Assembly: GCA_030626265.1 (NCBI GenBank)
Contig: DAOUPF010000046.1
Location: 1-8,131 of the forward strand
DNA from: Sulfurovum sp.
GTDB lineage: Bacteria; Campylobacterota; Campylobacteria; Campylobacterales; Sulfurovaceae
Length of the DNA stretch: 8,131 nt
Direction of reading: 5' to 3'
In this document: positions 1-6,406 of the stretch, piece by piece
Numbering within the stretch: the stretch's first letter is position 1
How the letters are laid out: every line of letters begins with the position of its first letter
The notes under the pieces: model-generated
Database searches by the model: none
Told to the model about the DNA's origin: nothing
Seen by the model: the letters and a program-made list of their open reading frames with translations, nothing else
Position numbers and translations under genes: made by a program

Positions 1-1
1 A

Positions 2-1105
2 GAAGGAGACTTCTCAAAAGTAGCTGAGATAGAGCATGGTCAGATACCTCAAGAGGAGCAAAAACTAACAGCTCTTGAGGATAAATGGATGCAGATGATG
101 AGTGAAGGTACACTACTGAAAAACTCTGTAGATGAGGAGATGATAGCTAGTATAGTGGGTCGCTGGACAGGTATATCAGTCAACAAAATGCTCCAAGGAG
201 AAAAAGAGAAGATACTAGCGATTGAGAGTATACTCAAAGAGGAAGTAGTAGGACAAGATGAGGCATTAAAAGCTGTATCAAGGGCTATCAAGAGAAACAA
301 AGCTGGGCTTAGTGATTTGAATCGCCCAATTGGTAGCTTCATGTTCTTAGGCCCTACAGGTGTGGGCAAAACTCAAGTGGCGAAAACTCTTGCCAAGTTC
401 CTATTTGATAGTGAGAAGGCACTGATACGAATAGATATGAGTGAATATATGGAAAAACACGCAGCAAGCCGTCTTGTGGGTGCACCTCCAGGATATGTAG
501 GTTATGAGGAGGGGGGACAGCTTACAGAAGCGGTACGAAGGAAGCCATACTCAGTAGTGCTTTTTGATGAGATAGAAAAGGCTCATCCAGATGTATTCAA
601 TACTTTACTACAAGTGCTTGATGATGGTAGGCTAACAGATAATAAAGGTGTGACAGTAGATTTTAAAAATACTATCATCATCATGACATCCAACATAGCA
701 TCAGATAAGATTATGACTATCACGGACAAAGAGAGCAGAAGAGTAGCGGTAAATGAAGAGCTAAAACGAAGCTTCAAGCCAGAGTTTCTAAATAGACTAG
801 ATGAGCAGGTTATATTTAACCCTCTAGACCTAGAAGCAATCACTAGCATAGTGGATATATTATTCAAAAGTATCCAAGCCAAACTAGCTCAGAGAGATAT
901 CACCATCACTCTAAGTAAAAGTGCCAAGGCATATATAGCAGATGCTGGCTTTGACCCTGTATATGGGGCTAGACCATTAAAAAGAGCCTTACACGAAGTC
1001 GTAGAAGATAGATTAGCAGAGTTGATACTAGAGGATAGAGTTGTAGAGGGTAGCTATGTGAAGTTCGATGTTGTTGATGGGGAGATTGAGGTGATAGTGC
1101 AGTAA
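2..1105 (+). CDS. clpB: ATP-dependent disaggregase ClpB, C-terminal part (5' truncated by window edge)
   Basis: ClpB is a hexameric cytoplasmic AAA+ chaperone that threads aggregated proteins through its pore together with DnaK/DnaJ. The visible 367 codons match about the last 43% of the usual ~860-residue protein. They open at the end of the coiled-coil middle domain (an AEIEHGQIP segment near base 25) and pass through the linker motif [10 protein letters not shown] into the second ATPase domain. Visible landmarks are Walker A GPTGVGKT (350-373), the pore-loop segment GYVGYEEGG, Walker [12 protein letters not shown] (starting at 554), sensor 1 IIIMTSN, the arginine-finger segment [11 protein letters not shown] and sensor 2 GARPLKRA. 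All look intact. The reading frame is open from base 2 with no start in the window, so the internal ATG at 89 is not the true start. The stop TAA at 1103-1105 lies inside a terminator hairpin. Identification is near certain; the N-domain and first ATPase domain lie off the left edge. Confidence 0.97.
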   Translation, partial: EGDFSKVAEIEHGQIPQEEQKLTALEDKWMQMMSEGTLLKNSVDEEMIASIVGRWTGISVNKMLQGEKEKILAIESILKEEVVGQDEALKAVSRAIKRNKAGLSDLNRPIGSFMFLGPTGVGKTQVAKTLAKFLFDSEKALIRIDMSEYMEKHAASRLVGAPPGYVGYEEGGQLTEAVRRKPYSVVLFDEIEKAHPDVFNTLLQVLDDGRLTDNKGVTVDFKNTIIIMTSNIASDKIMTITDKESRRVAVNEELKRSFKPEFLNRLDEQVIFNPLDLEAITSIVDILFKSIQAKLAQRDITITLSKSAKAYIADAGFDPVYGARPLKRALHEVVEDRLAELILEDRVVEGSYVKFDVVDGEIEVIVQ

Positions 1106-1125
1106 AAGTATTTTACTGCATTTTT
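1098..1125 (+). terminator. Rho-independent terminator of clpB, shared palindrome with the convergent gene
   Basis: A perfect 10-bp stem (TGCAGTAAAA at 1098-1107, TTTTACTGCA at 1111-1120) with a 3-nt loop is followed by five T at 1121-1125. This is the form expected for an intrinsic terminator of plus-strand transcription. The stem has only three G:C pairs, so it may be weak. On the minus strand no T-run follows the stem, so termination of the opposing gene here is less certain. The palindrome contains the stop codons of both genes. Confidence 0.65.
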
Positions 1126-4100
1126 AGCAGCTTTGTAATATCATTCAAATTCAAAGGTCTGCTAAAATAGTATCCTTGATACATATCACAATTATTTCTT
1201 TTCAAGAAATCTAAGGCATGCTCGTTCTCAACACCTTCTGCAACTACATTTAAATTAAATATTTTTGTAAAATTAATAATCATCTTAACAATCTCTTGAT
1301 TAGATTTAGAGTTAAGATCCATGATGAAACTTTTATCAATTTTGATACTATCAACAGGCAACCTTTGAAGGTAAGTCATTGATGAGTATCCTGTTCCAAA
1401 GTCATCAATAGAAAATTTAATACCCAAAGCTTTAAGTATATGGATTTTTTTAATTGCTTTCTCCGTATCTCCAATAAGAGTATCTTCTAATAACTCTAGT
1501 TCTAGCAATGATGCATCAATGTCATATTTGTAAATACATGACCTTATATATGTAGTGAATTCATCTTTTTGAAACTGATTAGCACTAATATTTATAGAGA
1601 TACTATAGTTGAAATCTTTGAATTCATTTTGCCAAAGAGAAATCTGTTTACATGCCTCATCGATAACAAAGTTTCCAATTTTATGTATAAGTCTTGTATC
1701 ATTGGCAATATTTAAGAAATCATCTGGATAGATAGTACCTTTTGTTGGATGATTCCATCTAATGAGTGCCTCAACACCAAGTATATTATTTGTTAAGATA
1801 TCTACTTTTGGTTGATAATGCAGTTCAAATTCATTCTCTTTTATTGCATGATTAAGGTCTTTTTCCATAATGATAAATTGTTTAGACTCAATATCCAGTT
1901 CCTGGTCATAAAATGAAAATTGATTGCGTCCTAATTTTTTTGCTTGATACATAGCAATATCAGCATGACCTATAACCTCTTGTGGAGTCTTTTCATTGTC
2001 TGGAAAGATTTTGATACCTATACTAAATGTAATATCAAATGATTGAGAGTTTATAATAATAGGTTCTTTCATAACTAGTTTAATTTTTTCCGCTAAAATA
2101 GTCGCTTTTTTTGCTGCAACATGTTCATCTGTATCAAGTTCCATCGCAATAATAGCAAACTCATCTCCTCCTAAACGAGCTAAAATATCACTTTCTCGTA
2201 CTGACATATTAAGACGTGATGCAATTTCTATGAGTATTAAATCACCAATATTATGACCATGAAAGTCATTTATCCTTTTGAAATCATCTATATCTAAGAA
2301 CATAAAGGCGTGTTGTATCTTTGTATGTCTTCCTATATTGAAAGCATACTCTGTATCTTTAAGTAGTTTTACTCTATTTGATATTCCTGTTAAGGCATCA
2401 TGTTGAGCCTTGTACTCTGCCTCTTCTTGAGCATTCTTGATATAAGATATATCTACAAATTGAGCTATATAGTTAGTTATCGTATCATTCTCATCTTTTA
2501 TAGCTGTAATAGAGAGCATTTCAGGGTATATCTCTCCATTTTTTCTCTTGTTATAGATTTCACCTTTCCATTTACCTAAAGTTTTAAGATCTTCCCACAT
2601 CTGTTGATAAAAATATTTATCATGTTTAGATGACTGCAAGACTCTAGGGTTTTTACCAATTACATCTTGTTCGCTGTATCCTGTGATATCGGTAAAGGCT
2701 TTATTGATTTTGATAATATTGGCATTAATATCAGTGACTGCCATAGCTTCATGAGACTCAAAGGCATAAGAAGATATCCTCAAATCCTCTTTGGTAAGCA
2801 GTTGTAATCGTTGACCTTCTATTTTATTTATAGCAAAAGATAAACCTCTTAACATCTTTTCAATCAAGTCAATTAACTCTATATTAAAAACATTTTCATT
2901 TTCACTAAAAAGTGTTAAGATAGCAATAATTTTATTATCTTTATAAATTGGAAATGCACCAACTGAAGTTATGCTAATTCCTAATATTTCTTTACATTCT
3001 AAAGATAAATTTAACTCATCTCTCCCAAGTATAATATAACTTCTTGCTAAAAAAGCTTTTTCGGGTGCCTTTAGTGTACTATCTTGATTTGGGGAGGTAC
3101 TAAAATTAACCTGAGCTAGTCTTTCTATAGAGATATTGTTAGCGACATGTGGAATAATAGACTGTTTTTTATCATCAACAATGCCAATCCATGCAACTTT
3201 AAATTTACTGATTTGTACTAAGATTCTACATAAACTGCTGTATAAATCATTCTCATTATCCAAATAGATGATATTTTCAGACATATTAGCTAGTGTAGTA
3301 TAATGTTTATGTTGTTTATGTAAATCCCTGATATTTTTCTCTTCACGATGTATTAGTTTGCTCAAAATTAAACTCAAAGTAAAAAGAGCGATTAATGAAA
3401 ACAACCAAAGTAGAGCACTAATAAATAGTGCTATGTTTGAATCAACTTTTATATTGTTACCATTATCTAAAATCTCTTGCATAAGCCCTTTGGCTATTAG
3501 ATCTAATTTATTGATTCGATTAGTAGAAAAGCTATACCACGACATAGCGTCTGTCTTAAATGCTTTTTTTGATAGTAATATTGTTTCCCTATAGATTTTT
3601 AATTTTTCTATAATTGAGGTTGATATTTTCTTTTGATAATTGTAAAAGTTTTTAATTGATGAATAGTCAATAAATTTATTATAATATATGTTCTGTTGTA
3701 TTATGAGTTTTTGAATATCTTTAAACTGTTCTGCTGTAATAGCGTCATAAGAGAAGATATTTGTTAGAAATGCTCTTTCGATTCCTGCATATTCTTTCAT
3801 ATATAGAAGAGAAAAGAGTGCCTCAAGATTATTTGATATCTCCATGGAAGAAAAGGTTCTGTTAAGCTGTGGGATACTAGAGATAAGAGAATCAATAGTT
3901 GAAGAATAGAATTTAACCTCTTTATAAAAGGATATATCTTTAGTATCAATCTTTTCTCTATAGCTAGGTAACTCTTGTAAGAAGCTCAATGATGTTTTGA
4001 TCTTTAAAGATAATTTTTCAGTCTTAGATATAGTGTTAAGAGAGAGATGGTCTAAAAAAATATTATATGCATTATCAGTAAGGATTCTCTGTTTTTTAAG

Positions 4101-4343
4101 TGAACCTACAAAGTTAAAATCACCCTTTCCTAAAAAACCTGAACTAAGTCCTCTCTCTTTTTGTAATTCATGAATAAGTTGAGATGTGTATTTTCCAAAG
4201 TCGATTGTCTCTGTAAGAATTTTAACATTTTGTAATGAATTATACTTCTCCTTAACATATGTAGATGAAAAATACAACATTCCTAATGCGGGGATAAAGA
4301 AGATAATAGCAATTTTATATTTTAATGATGTAAAGTCTAACAA
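1113..4343 (-). CDS. Membrane-bound cyclic-di-GMP signalling receptor (NIT-GAF-PAS-GGDEF-EAL)
   Basis: Predicted inner-membrane sensor that makes and/or degrades c-di-GMP. Order: TM1 at about residues 10-28; a periplasmic helical region ~48-290 whose LIHELQKERGLSSGFL and QRILTD segments match the NIT (nitrate/nitrite sensing) family; TM2 ~304-328; a GAF-like domain ~355-505; PAS ~520-640 (ITGYSEQDVIGKNPRVL); GGDEF ~645-810; EAL ~820-1076. The cyclase signature GGDEF (725-729) is intact, with an inhibitory-site RESD exactly five residues upstream (716-719). The phosphodiesterase signature EAL (858-860), DDFGTG (980-985), K1001 and E1036 are also intact, so both activities are plausible. The start is TTG: AAGGG lies 7 nt upstream, an in-frame stop lies 12 codons upstream, and the next ATG (residue 22) would cut into TM1. 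It is convergent with clpB and divergent from the lysine-rich gene. The sensor-coding part is strikingly A+T-rich. The ligand is unknown; NIT homology does not prove nitrate. Confidence 0.93.
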   Translation of the reverse strand: MLDFTSLKYKIAIIFFIPALGMLYFSSTYVKEKYNSLQNVKILTETIDFGKYTSQLIHELQKERGLSSGFLGKGDFNFVGSLKKQRILTDNAYNIFLDHLSLNTISKTEKLSLKIKTSLSFLQELPSYREKIDTKDISFYKEVKFYSSTIDSLISSIPQLNRTFSSMEISNNLEALFSLLYMKEYAGIERAFLTNIFSYDAITAEQFKDIQKLIIQQNIYYNKFIDYSSIKNFYNYQKKISTSIIEKLKIYRETILLSKKAFKTDAMSWYSFSTNRINKLDLIAKGLMQEILDNGNNIKVDSNIALFISALLWLFSLIALFTLSLILSKLIHREEKNIRDLHKQHKHYTTLANMSENIIYLDNENDLYSSLCRILVQISKFKVAWIGIVDDKKQSIIPHVANNISIERLAQVNFSTSPNQDSTLKAPEKAFLARSYIILGRDELNLSLECKEILGISITSVGAFPIYKDNKIIAILTLFSENENVFNIELIDLIEKMLRGLSFAINKIEGQRLQLLTKEDLRISSYAFESHEAMAVTDINANIIKINKAFTDITGYSEQDVIGKNPRVLQSSKHDKYFYQQMWEDLKTLGKWKGEIYNKRKNGEIYPEMLSITAIKDENDTITNYIAQFVDISYIKNAQEEAEYKAQHDALTGISNRVKLLKDTEYAFNIGRHTKIQHAFMFLDIDDFKRINDFHGHNIGDLILIEIASRLNMSVRESDILARLGGDEFAIIAMELDTDEHVAAKKATILAEKIKLVMKEPIIINSQSFDITFSIGIKIFPDNEKTPQEVIGHADIAMYQAKKLGRNQFSFYDQELDIESKQFIIMEKDLNHAIKENEFELHYQPKVDILTNNILGVEALIRWNHPTKGTIYPDDFLNIANDTRLIHKIGNFVIDEACKQISLWQNEFKDFNYSISINISANQFQKDEFTTYIRSCIYKYDIDASLLELELLEDTLIGDTEKAIKKIHILKALGIKFSIDDFGTGYSSMTYLQRLPVDSIKIDKSFIMDLNSKSNQEIVKMIINFTKIFNLNVVAEGVENEHALDFLKRNNCDMYQGYYFSRPLNLNDITKLLKMQ

Positions 4344-4350
4344 AATTATT

Positions 4351-4355
4351 CCCTT
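4351..4355 (-). promoter_or_regulatory. Ribosome binding site that decides the TTG start of the c-di-GMP receptor
   Basis: On the minus strand AAGGG is followed by a 7-nt spacer and then TTG at 4343-4341. No ATG or GTG lies between the upstream in-frame TAA (4382-4380) and this TTG. The next in-frame ATG would remove most of the first membrane helix. Confidence 0.6.
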
Positions 4356-4401
4356 AGTGTTAAAAGTAAAATATAGCCTTTATTGAAAAGTTATAGAGAA
4401 T

Positions 4402-4420
4402 TTACTATATACTATAGTAA
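4402..4420. promoter_or_regulatory. Dyad symmetry in the divergent intergenic region, possible operator
   Basis: TTACTATA (4402-4409) and TATAGTAA (4413-4420) are perfect inverted copies with a 3-bp centre. The dyad lies about 60 bp upstream of the minus-strand TTG start and upstream of the plus-strand promoter. TATAGT-like hexamers inside it could serve as a -10 for the minus-strand gene, in which case a protein bound here would block that promoter. The surrounding DNA is very A+T-rich, so chance is a real alternative. Confidence 0.35.
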
Positions 4421-4439
4421 TAATAATGATTTATAACTT

Positions 4440-4500
4440 AAAATAAAATAAAATAATAAATAATTAACTCTTGACATTGAAGTATAAAAAAGCCTATAAT
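4440..4500 (+). promoter_or_regulatory. Strong sigma-70 promoter with UP-like A/T tract, for the lysine-rich gene
   Basis: The -35 hexamer TTGACA (4471-4476) and -10 hexamer TATAAT (4495-4500) both match the consensus perfectly, with an 18-bp spacer. Directly upstream, 4440-4466 is almost pure A and T, beginning with three AAAAT units (4440-4454), and resembles an UP element. Transcription would start near 4507, giving a leader of about 30 nt before the ATG at 4536. Campylobacterota promoters usually lack a recognisable -35 box, so this one is likely strong and constitutive. Confidence 0.8.
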
Positions 4501-4535
4501 ATGCTTATCTAAAAAATCAAAGAAAAAGGAATACC

Positions 4536-4700
4536 ATGGCTAAGAAGACGAAAAAAGACGAGAAGAAAAAAGCAAAAAAAGCTTTAGTAAAAGTAACTAA
4601 GAAAGCGGAGAAAAAGCTGAAGAAGAAAAAAGCAGATAAAAAAGCTGCTTCGAAGAAAAGTAAGAAAGCAAAAAAATCCAAGAAGAAGTCTAAAAAGTAA
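4536..4700 (+). CDS. Small lysine-rich, histone-H1-like basic protein (54 aa)
   Basis: The 54-residue product has 31 lysines, with alanine and serine as the main other residues and only four acidic residues (two Asp, two Glu). Lys-Lys pairs are separated by Ala, Ser or Thr throughout. There is no aromatic residue, cysteine, signal peptide or membrane segment. This composition resembles the lysine/alanine-rich tails of bacterial histone-H1-like proteins (Hc1, AlgP), so nucleic-acid or other polyanion binding is the natural inference; no enzyme motif exists. The start is well supported: AAAAGGA at 4524-4530 with a 5-nt spacer to ATG, about 30 nt after a consensus promoter. An RNA- or ribosome-associated basic peptide is an alternative. 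The phenylalanine-rich frame on the opposite strand is just its mirror. No clear terminator follows, so some read-through into the DUF4405 gene is possible. The coding call is good; the function is uncertain. Confidence 0.8.
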   Translation: MAKKTKKDEKKKAKKALVKVTKKAEKKLKKKKADKKAASKKSKKAKKSKKKSKK

Positions 4701-4715
4701 ATCATAGGGGCTTAA

Positions 4716-4759
4716 GTTGATTAATATATTGGGTATGTATAATCTGATATATTAACAAC
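4716..4759 (+). promoter_or_regulatory. Candidate promoter flanked by an operator-like inverted repeat, upstream of the DUF4405 gene
   Basis: TATAAT at 4738-4743 is a consensus -10 box. AGTTGA at 4715-4720 is a poor -35 at 17-bp spacing. The box is centred in an imperfect inverted repeat: GTTG-A-TTAATATAT (4716-4729) against ATATATTAA-CAAC (4747-4759), a 13-bp match with one bulged A. A regulator bound to both arms would straddle the polymerase site. The repeat has a 17-nt loop and no T-run after it, so it does not look like a terminator. Confidence 0.45.
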
Positions 4760-4776
4760 TATAAGAGGTAATCCCA

Positions 4777-5592
4777 ATGAAATATCAAAGATTTGTATCA
4801 CTATCTGCCATGCTTTCGTTTATAGTATTGGCAGTATCTAGTGGAGTACTGTACTTTGTACCAGATAGAGGAGTGACATCTTGGACAGACTGGAAATTTC
4901 TAGGACTGGATAAACAGCAGTGGGATAATCTCCATATCAATCTAGGTATACTATTTCTATTTTTGATAGTATGGCATATATACTTCAACTGGAAACCCAT
5001 AAAAGCATATCTAAAGAAGAAAAAAGAGCTAGTAATATTTACAAAAGAGTTCAATATATCATTGATAGTTGTTGCACTATTTTCTGCTGGTACTATCACT
5101 ATGACCCTCCCTTTTAGTTTCCTTGTAAATATCGGTAATGGCGTAAAAGCAATGAATTCACTAGATAGTGGAAATCCACCATTTGGATATGCTGAGTATT
5201 CAACATTTGAGGACTTCTGCATATTGACCTCTATAGATATTAATAAAGCTATAAAAAAATTGGAAAAAGAGAATATCACCTTAAAGTCAACAAAAGATAT
5301 ATTAAAATCTATCGCATCAGAGTATGACCTCAGCCCTAAAGATATATATCTAATCATCAAGTCAAAATCAACAAAGTTTGACCTTCCAACAGATTTGCCT
5401 ATAGGTATAGCACAAAAGTCTCTAAAAAGATTATCTAAAGAGTATAGAATGGATTTGTCTAAGTTTATAAAACATCTCAAGCATTATGATATAGAAGCAT
5501 CTTCGGATACAAACTTCAAGAAAATAGCAAAAGAGAATGATTTGCATCCTGCACAGCTGTACAATATACTTTTGGCATCCCAAAGGCTATAA
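4777..5592 (+). CDS. DUF4405-type membrane protein, putative cytochrome-b-like, with duplicated C-terminal domain
   Basis: Integral membrane protein of 271 residues, not characterised. Three hydrophobic helices are visible at about residues 11-29, 52-70 and 93-118. H53 (NLHINLG) and H67 (WHIYFNWK), at the two ends of helix 2, are the conserved histidine pattern of the DUF4405 family, which resembles cytochrome b561-type heme-ligand arrangements; heme binding is an inference. After PPFGYAE (134-140) comes a basic soluble tail holding two similar segments, about 140-196 and 210-270. Each has a helix pair, then KxIAxExDLxPxxxYxI-like wording (KSIASEYDLSPKDIYLII versus KKIAKENDLHPAQLYNIL). The start has AAGAGG at 4763-4768, 8 nt before ATG. 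The gene probably has its own promoter at 4716-4759. It precedes the lactate operon by 75 bp in the same direction, so a role in electron transfer is conceivable but unproven. Confidence 0.82.
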   Translation: MKYQRFVSLSAMLSFIVLAVSSGVLYFVPDRGVTSWTDWKFLGLDKQQWDNLHINLGILFLFLIVWHIYFNWKPIKAYLKKKKELVIFTKEFNISLIVVALFSAGTITMTLPFSFLVNIGNGVKAMNSLDSGNPPFGYAEYSTFEDFCILTSIDINKAIKKLEKENITLKSTKDILKSIASEYDLSPKDIYLIIKSKSTKFDLPTDLPIGIAQKSLKRLSKEYRMDLSKFIKHLKHYDIEASSDTNFKKIAKENDLHPAQLYNILLASQRL

Positions 5593-5599
5593 ATTATAA

Positions 5600-5649
5600 A
5601 TATATACTGTCATATATATATTATACAAATAGGATAAAATAGTATATAT
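5600..5649 (+). promoter_or_regulatory. Candidate promoter/operator region of the lut operon
   Basis: The 75-bp gap before lutA is almost all A and T. TAAAAT at 5635-5640 is a one-mismatch -10 box without a clear -35, as is common in Campylobacterota. ATATATACT (5600-5608) and AGTATATAT (5641-5649) are perfect inverted copies 32 bp apart and could be regulator half-sites. Chance is likely enough in such A+T-rich sequence that this is only a candidate. Confidence 0.3.
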
Positions 5650-5667
5650 AAATCCTAGGAGAGTGGA

Positions 5668-6405
5668 ATGAAAATAGGACTTTTTATACCATGTTTTATG
5701 AATGAGCTTTATCCTGAGGCTTCTATGGCTACTCTGAGAGTGTTGGAAAATCTGGGCTTGGATGTAGAGTATCCTTTTGATCAGACTTGCTGTGGGCAAC
5801 CTATGGCAAATACAGGCTGTGCTCATGAGGCTGGAGAGCTTGCTTATAGATTTCTTGGGATATTTTAAAAGTATGATTATATAGTATCTCCCAGTGGTAG
5901 TTGTGTCGCTATGGTGAGAGAAAACTATGCTCAGTTTTTAGATGGAAAAGATGGTTTTGAACATCTACGGACTCATATCTATGAGCTGGTAGAGTTTTTG
6001 CATGATGTTATCAAGCCAGAGAGCCTCAATGCCTCTTTTCCTTATAAAGTAGGTATACATAATAGCTGTCATGGACATAGAGAGCTGGAACTTGCTAGTA
6101 TGAGTGAGAGAAACTTGCCAGAGTTTTCCAAAGTACAAAAAATCCTAAGCCTTGTAGATGATATAGAGTTCGTGACTCTAAAGAGAAATGATGAGTGCTG
6201 TGGATTTGGTGGTACATTTTGTGTGACCAATGAAGCTGTGAGTGTTGCCATGGGTATAGATAGGGTAGCTGACCACCTAAGTGCTGGTGCAGAGGTGATG
6301 ACTGGTGTGGATATGTCCTGCCTGATGCATATGCAAGGCATCATTGATAGGGACAAACTACCTATCAAGACTATGCATATAGCACAGATATTGGCAGGAG
6401 AGTGA
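5668..6405 (+). pseudogene. lutA: Lactate utilisation protein LutA (CCG-domain Fe-S subunit), interrupted by an in-frame TAA
   Basis: LutA (YkgE) works with LutB and LutC in iron-sulfur-dependent oxidation of L-lactate to pyruvate in the cytoplasm. Read through codon 67, the frame gives 245 residues, the normal length for the family. Both cysteine-rich CCG domains are present: C9 with CCGQPMANTG (C41, C42), and C134 (HNSCHGH) with ECCGFGGTF (C177, C178), plus C79 in SPSGSC and C218. Codon 67 is TAA (5866-5868), directly before the conserved KYDYIVSPSGSC segment. Frame and homology are unbroken on both sides, so one substitution explains it; T to A at 5866 would give lysine. Without suppression, translation yields a 66-residue fragment, and the remainder (ATG at 5911) has no ribosome binding site. 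The start is supported by AGGAG at 5657-5661, 6 nt before ATG. It may be a true nonsense mutation, a base-call error at the TTTTAAAA junction, or recoding. The family call is secure. Confidence 0.88.
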
Positions 6406-6406
6406 T

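Noticed and set aside
49..369. 106-residue minus-strand frame inside clpB
   Set aside because: Antisense to conserved ClpB sequence including Walker A; a serine/leucine-rich shadow.
4186..4386. 66-residue plus-strand frame over the start of the receptor gene
   Set aside because: It lies antisense to the first membrane helix and NIT region, which are convincing on the minus strand. No promoter or recognisable product.
4440..4466. AAAAT-type simple repeat as a phase-variable tract
   Set aside because: Only three exact AAAAT units occur before the pattern breaks. Its position just upstream of the -35 box fits an UP-like element better.
4517..4705. 62-residue phenylalanine/leucine-rich frame on the minus strand, resembling a membrane peptide
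   Set aside because: It is the mirror of AAG/AAA lysine codons in the plus-strand gene. The plus strand has a consensus promoter and ribosome binding site; the minus strand has neither.
4785..5480. 231-residue open frame on the minus strand
   Set aside because: Antisense to the DUF4405 gene, with no family resemblance or ribosome binding site. The plus-strand protein has clear helices and conserved histidines.
5857..5871. Programmed frameshift in lutA
   Set aside because: The frame is identical on both sides of the TAA, so no shift is needed; a single substituted codon explains the interruption.
5911..6405. Independent gene starting at ATG 5911
   Set aside because: It is in the same frame as the upstream lutA fragment, has no ribosome binding site, and continues LutA homology that begins before the ATG (SPSGSC). 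It is the second half of the interrupted lutA.
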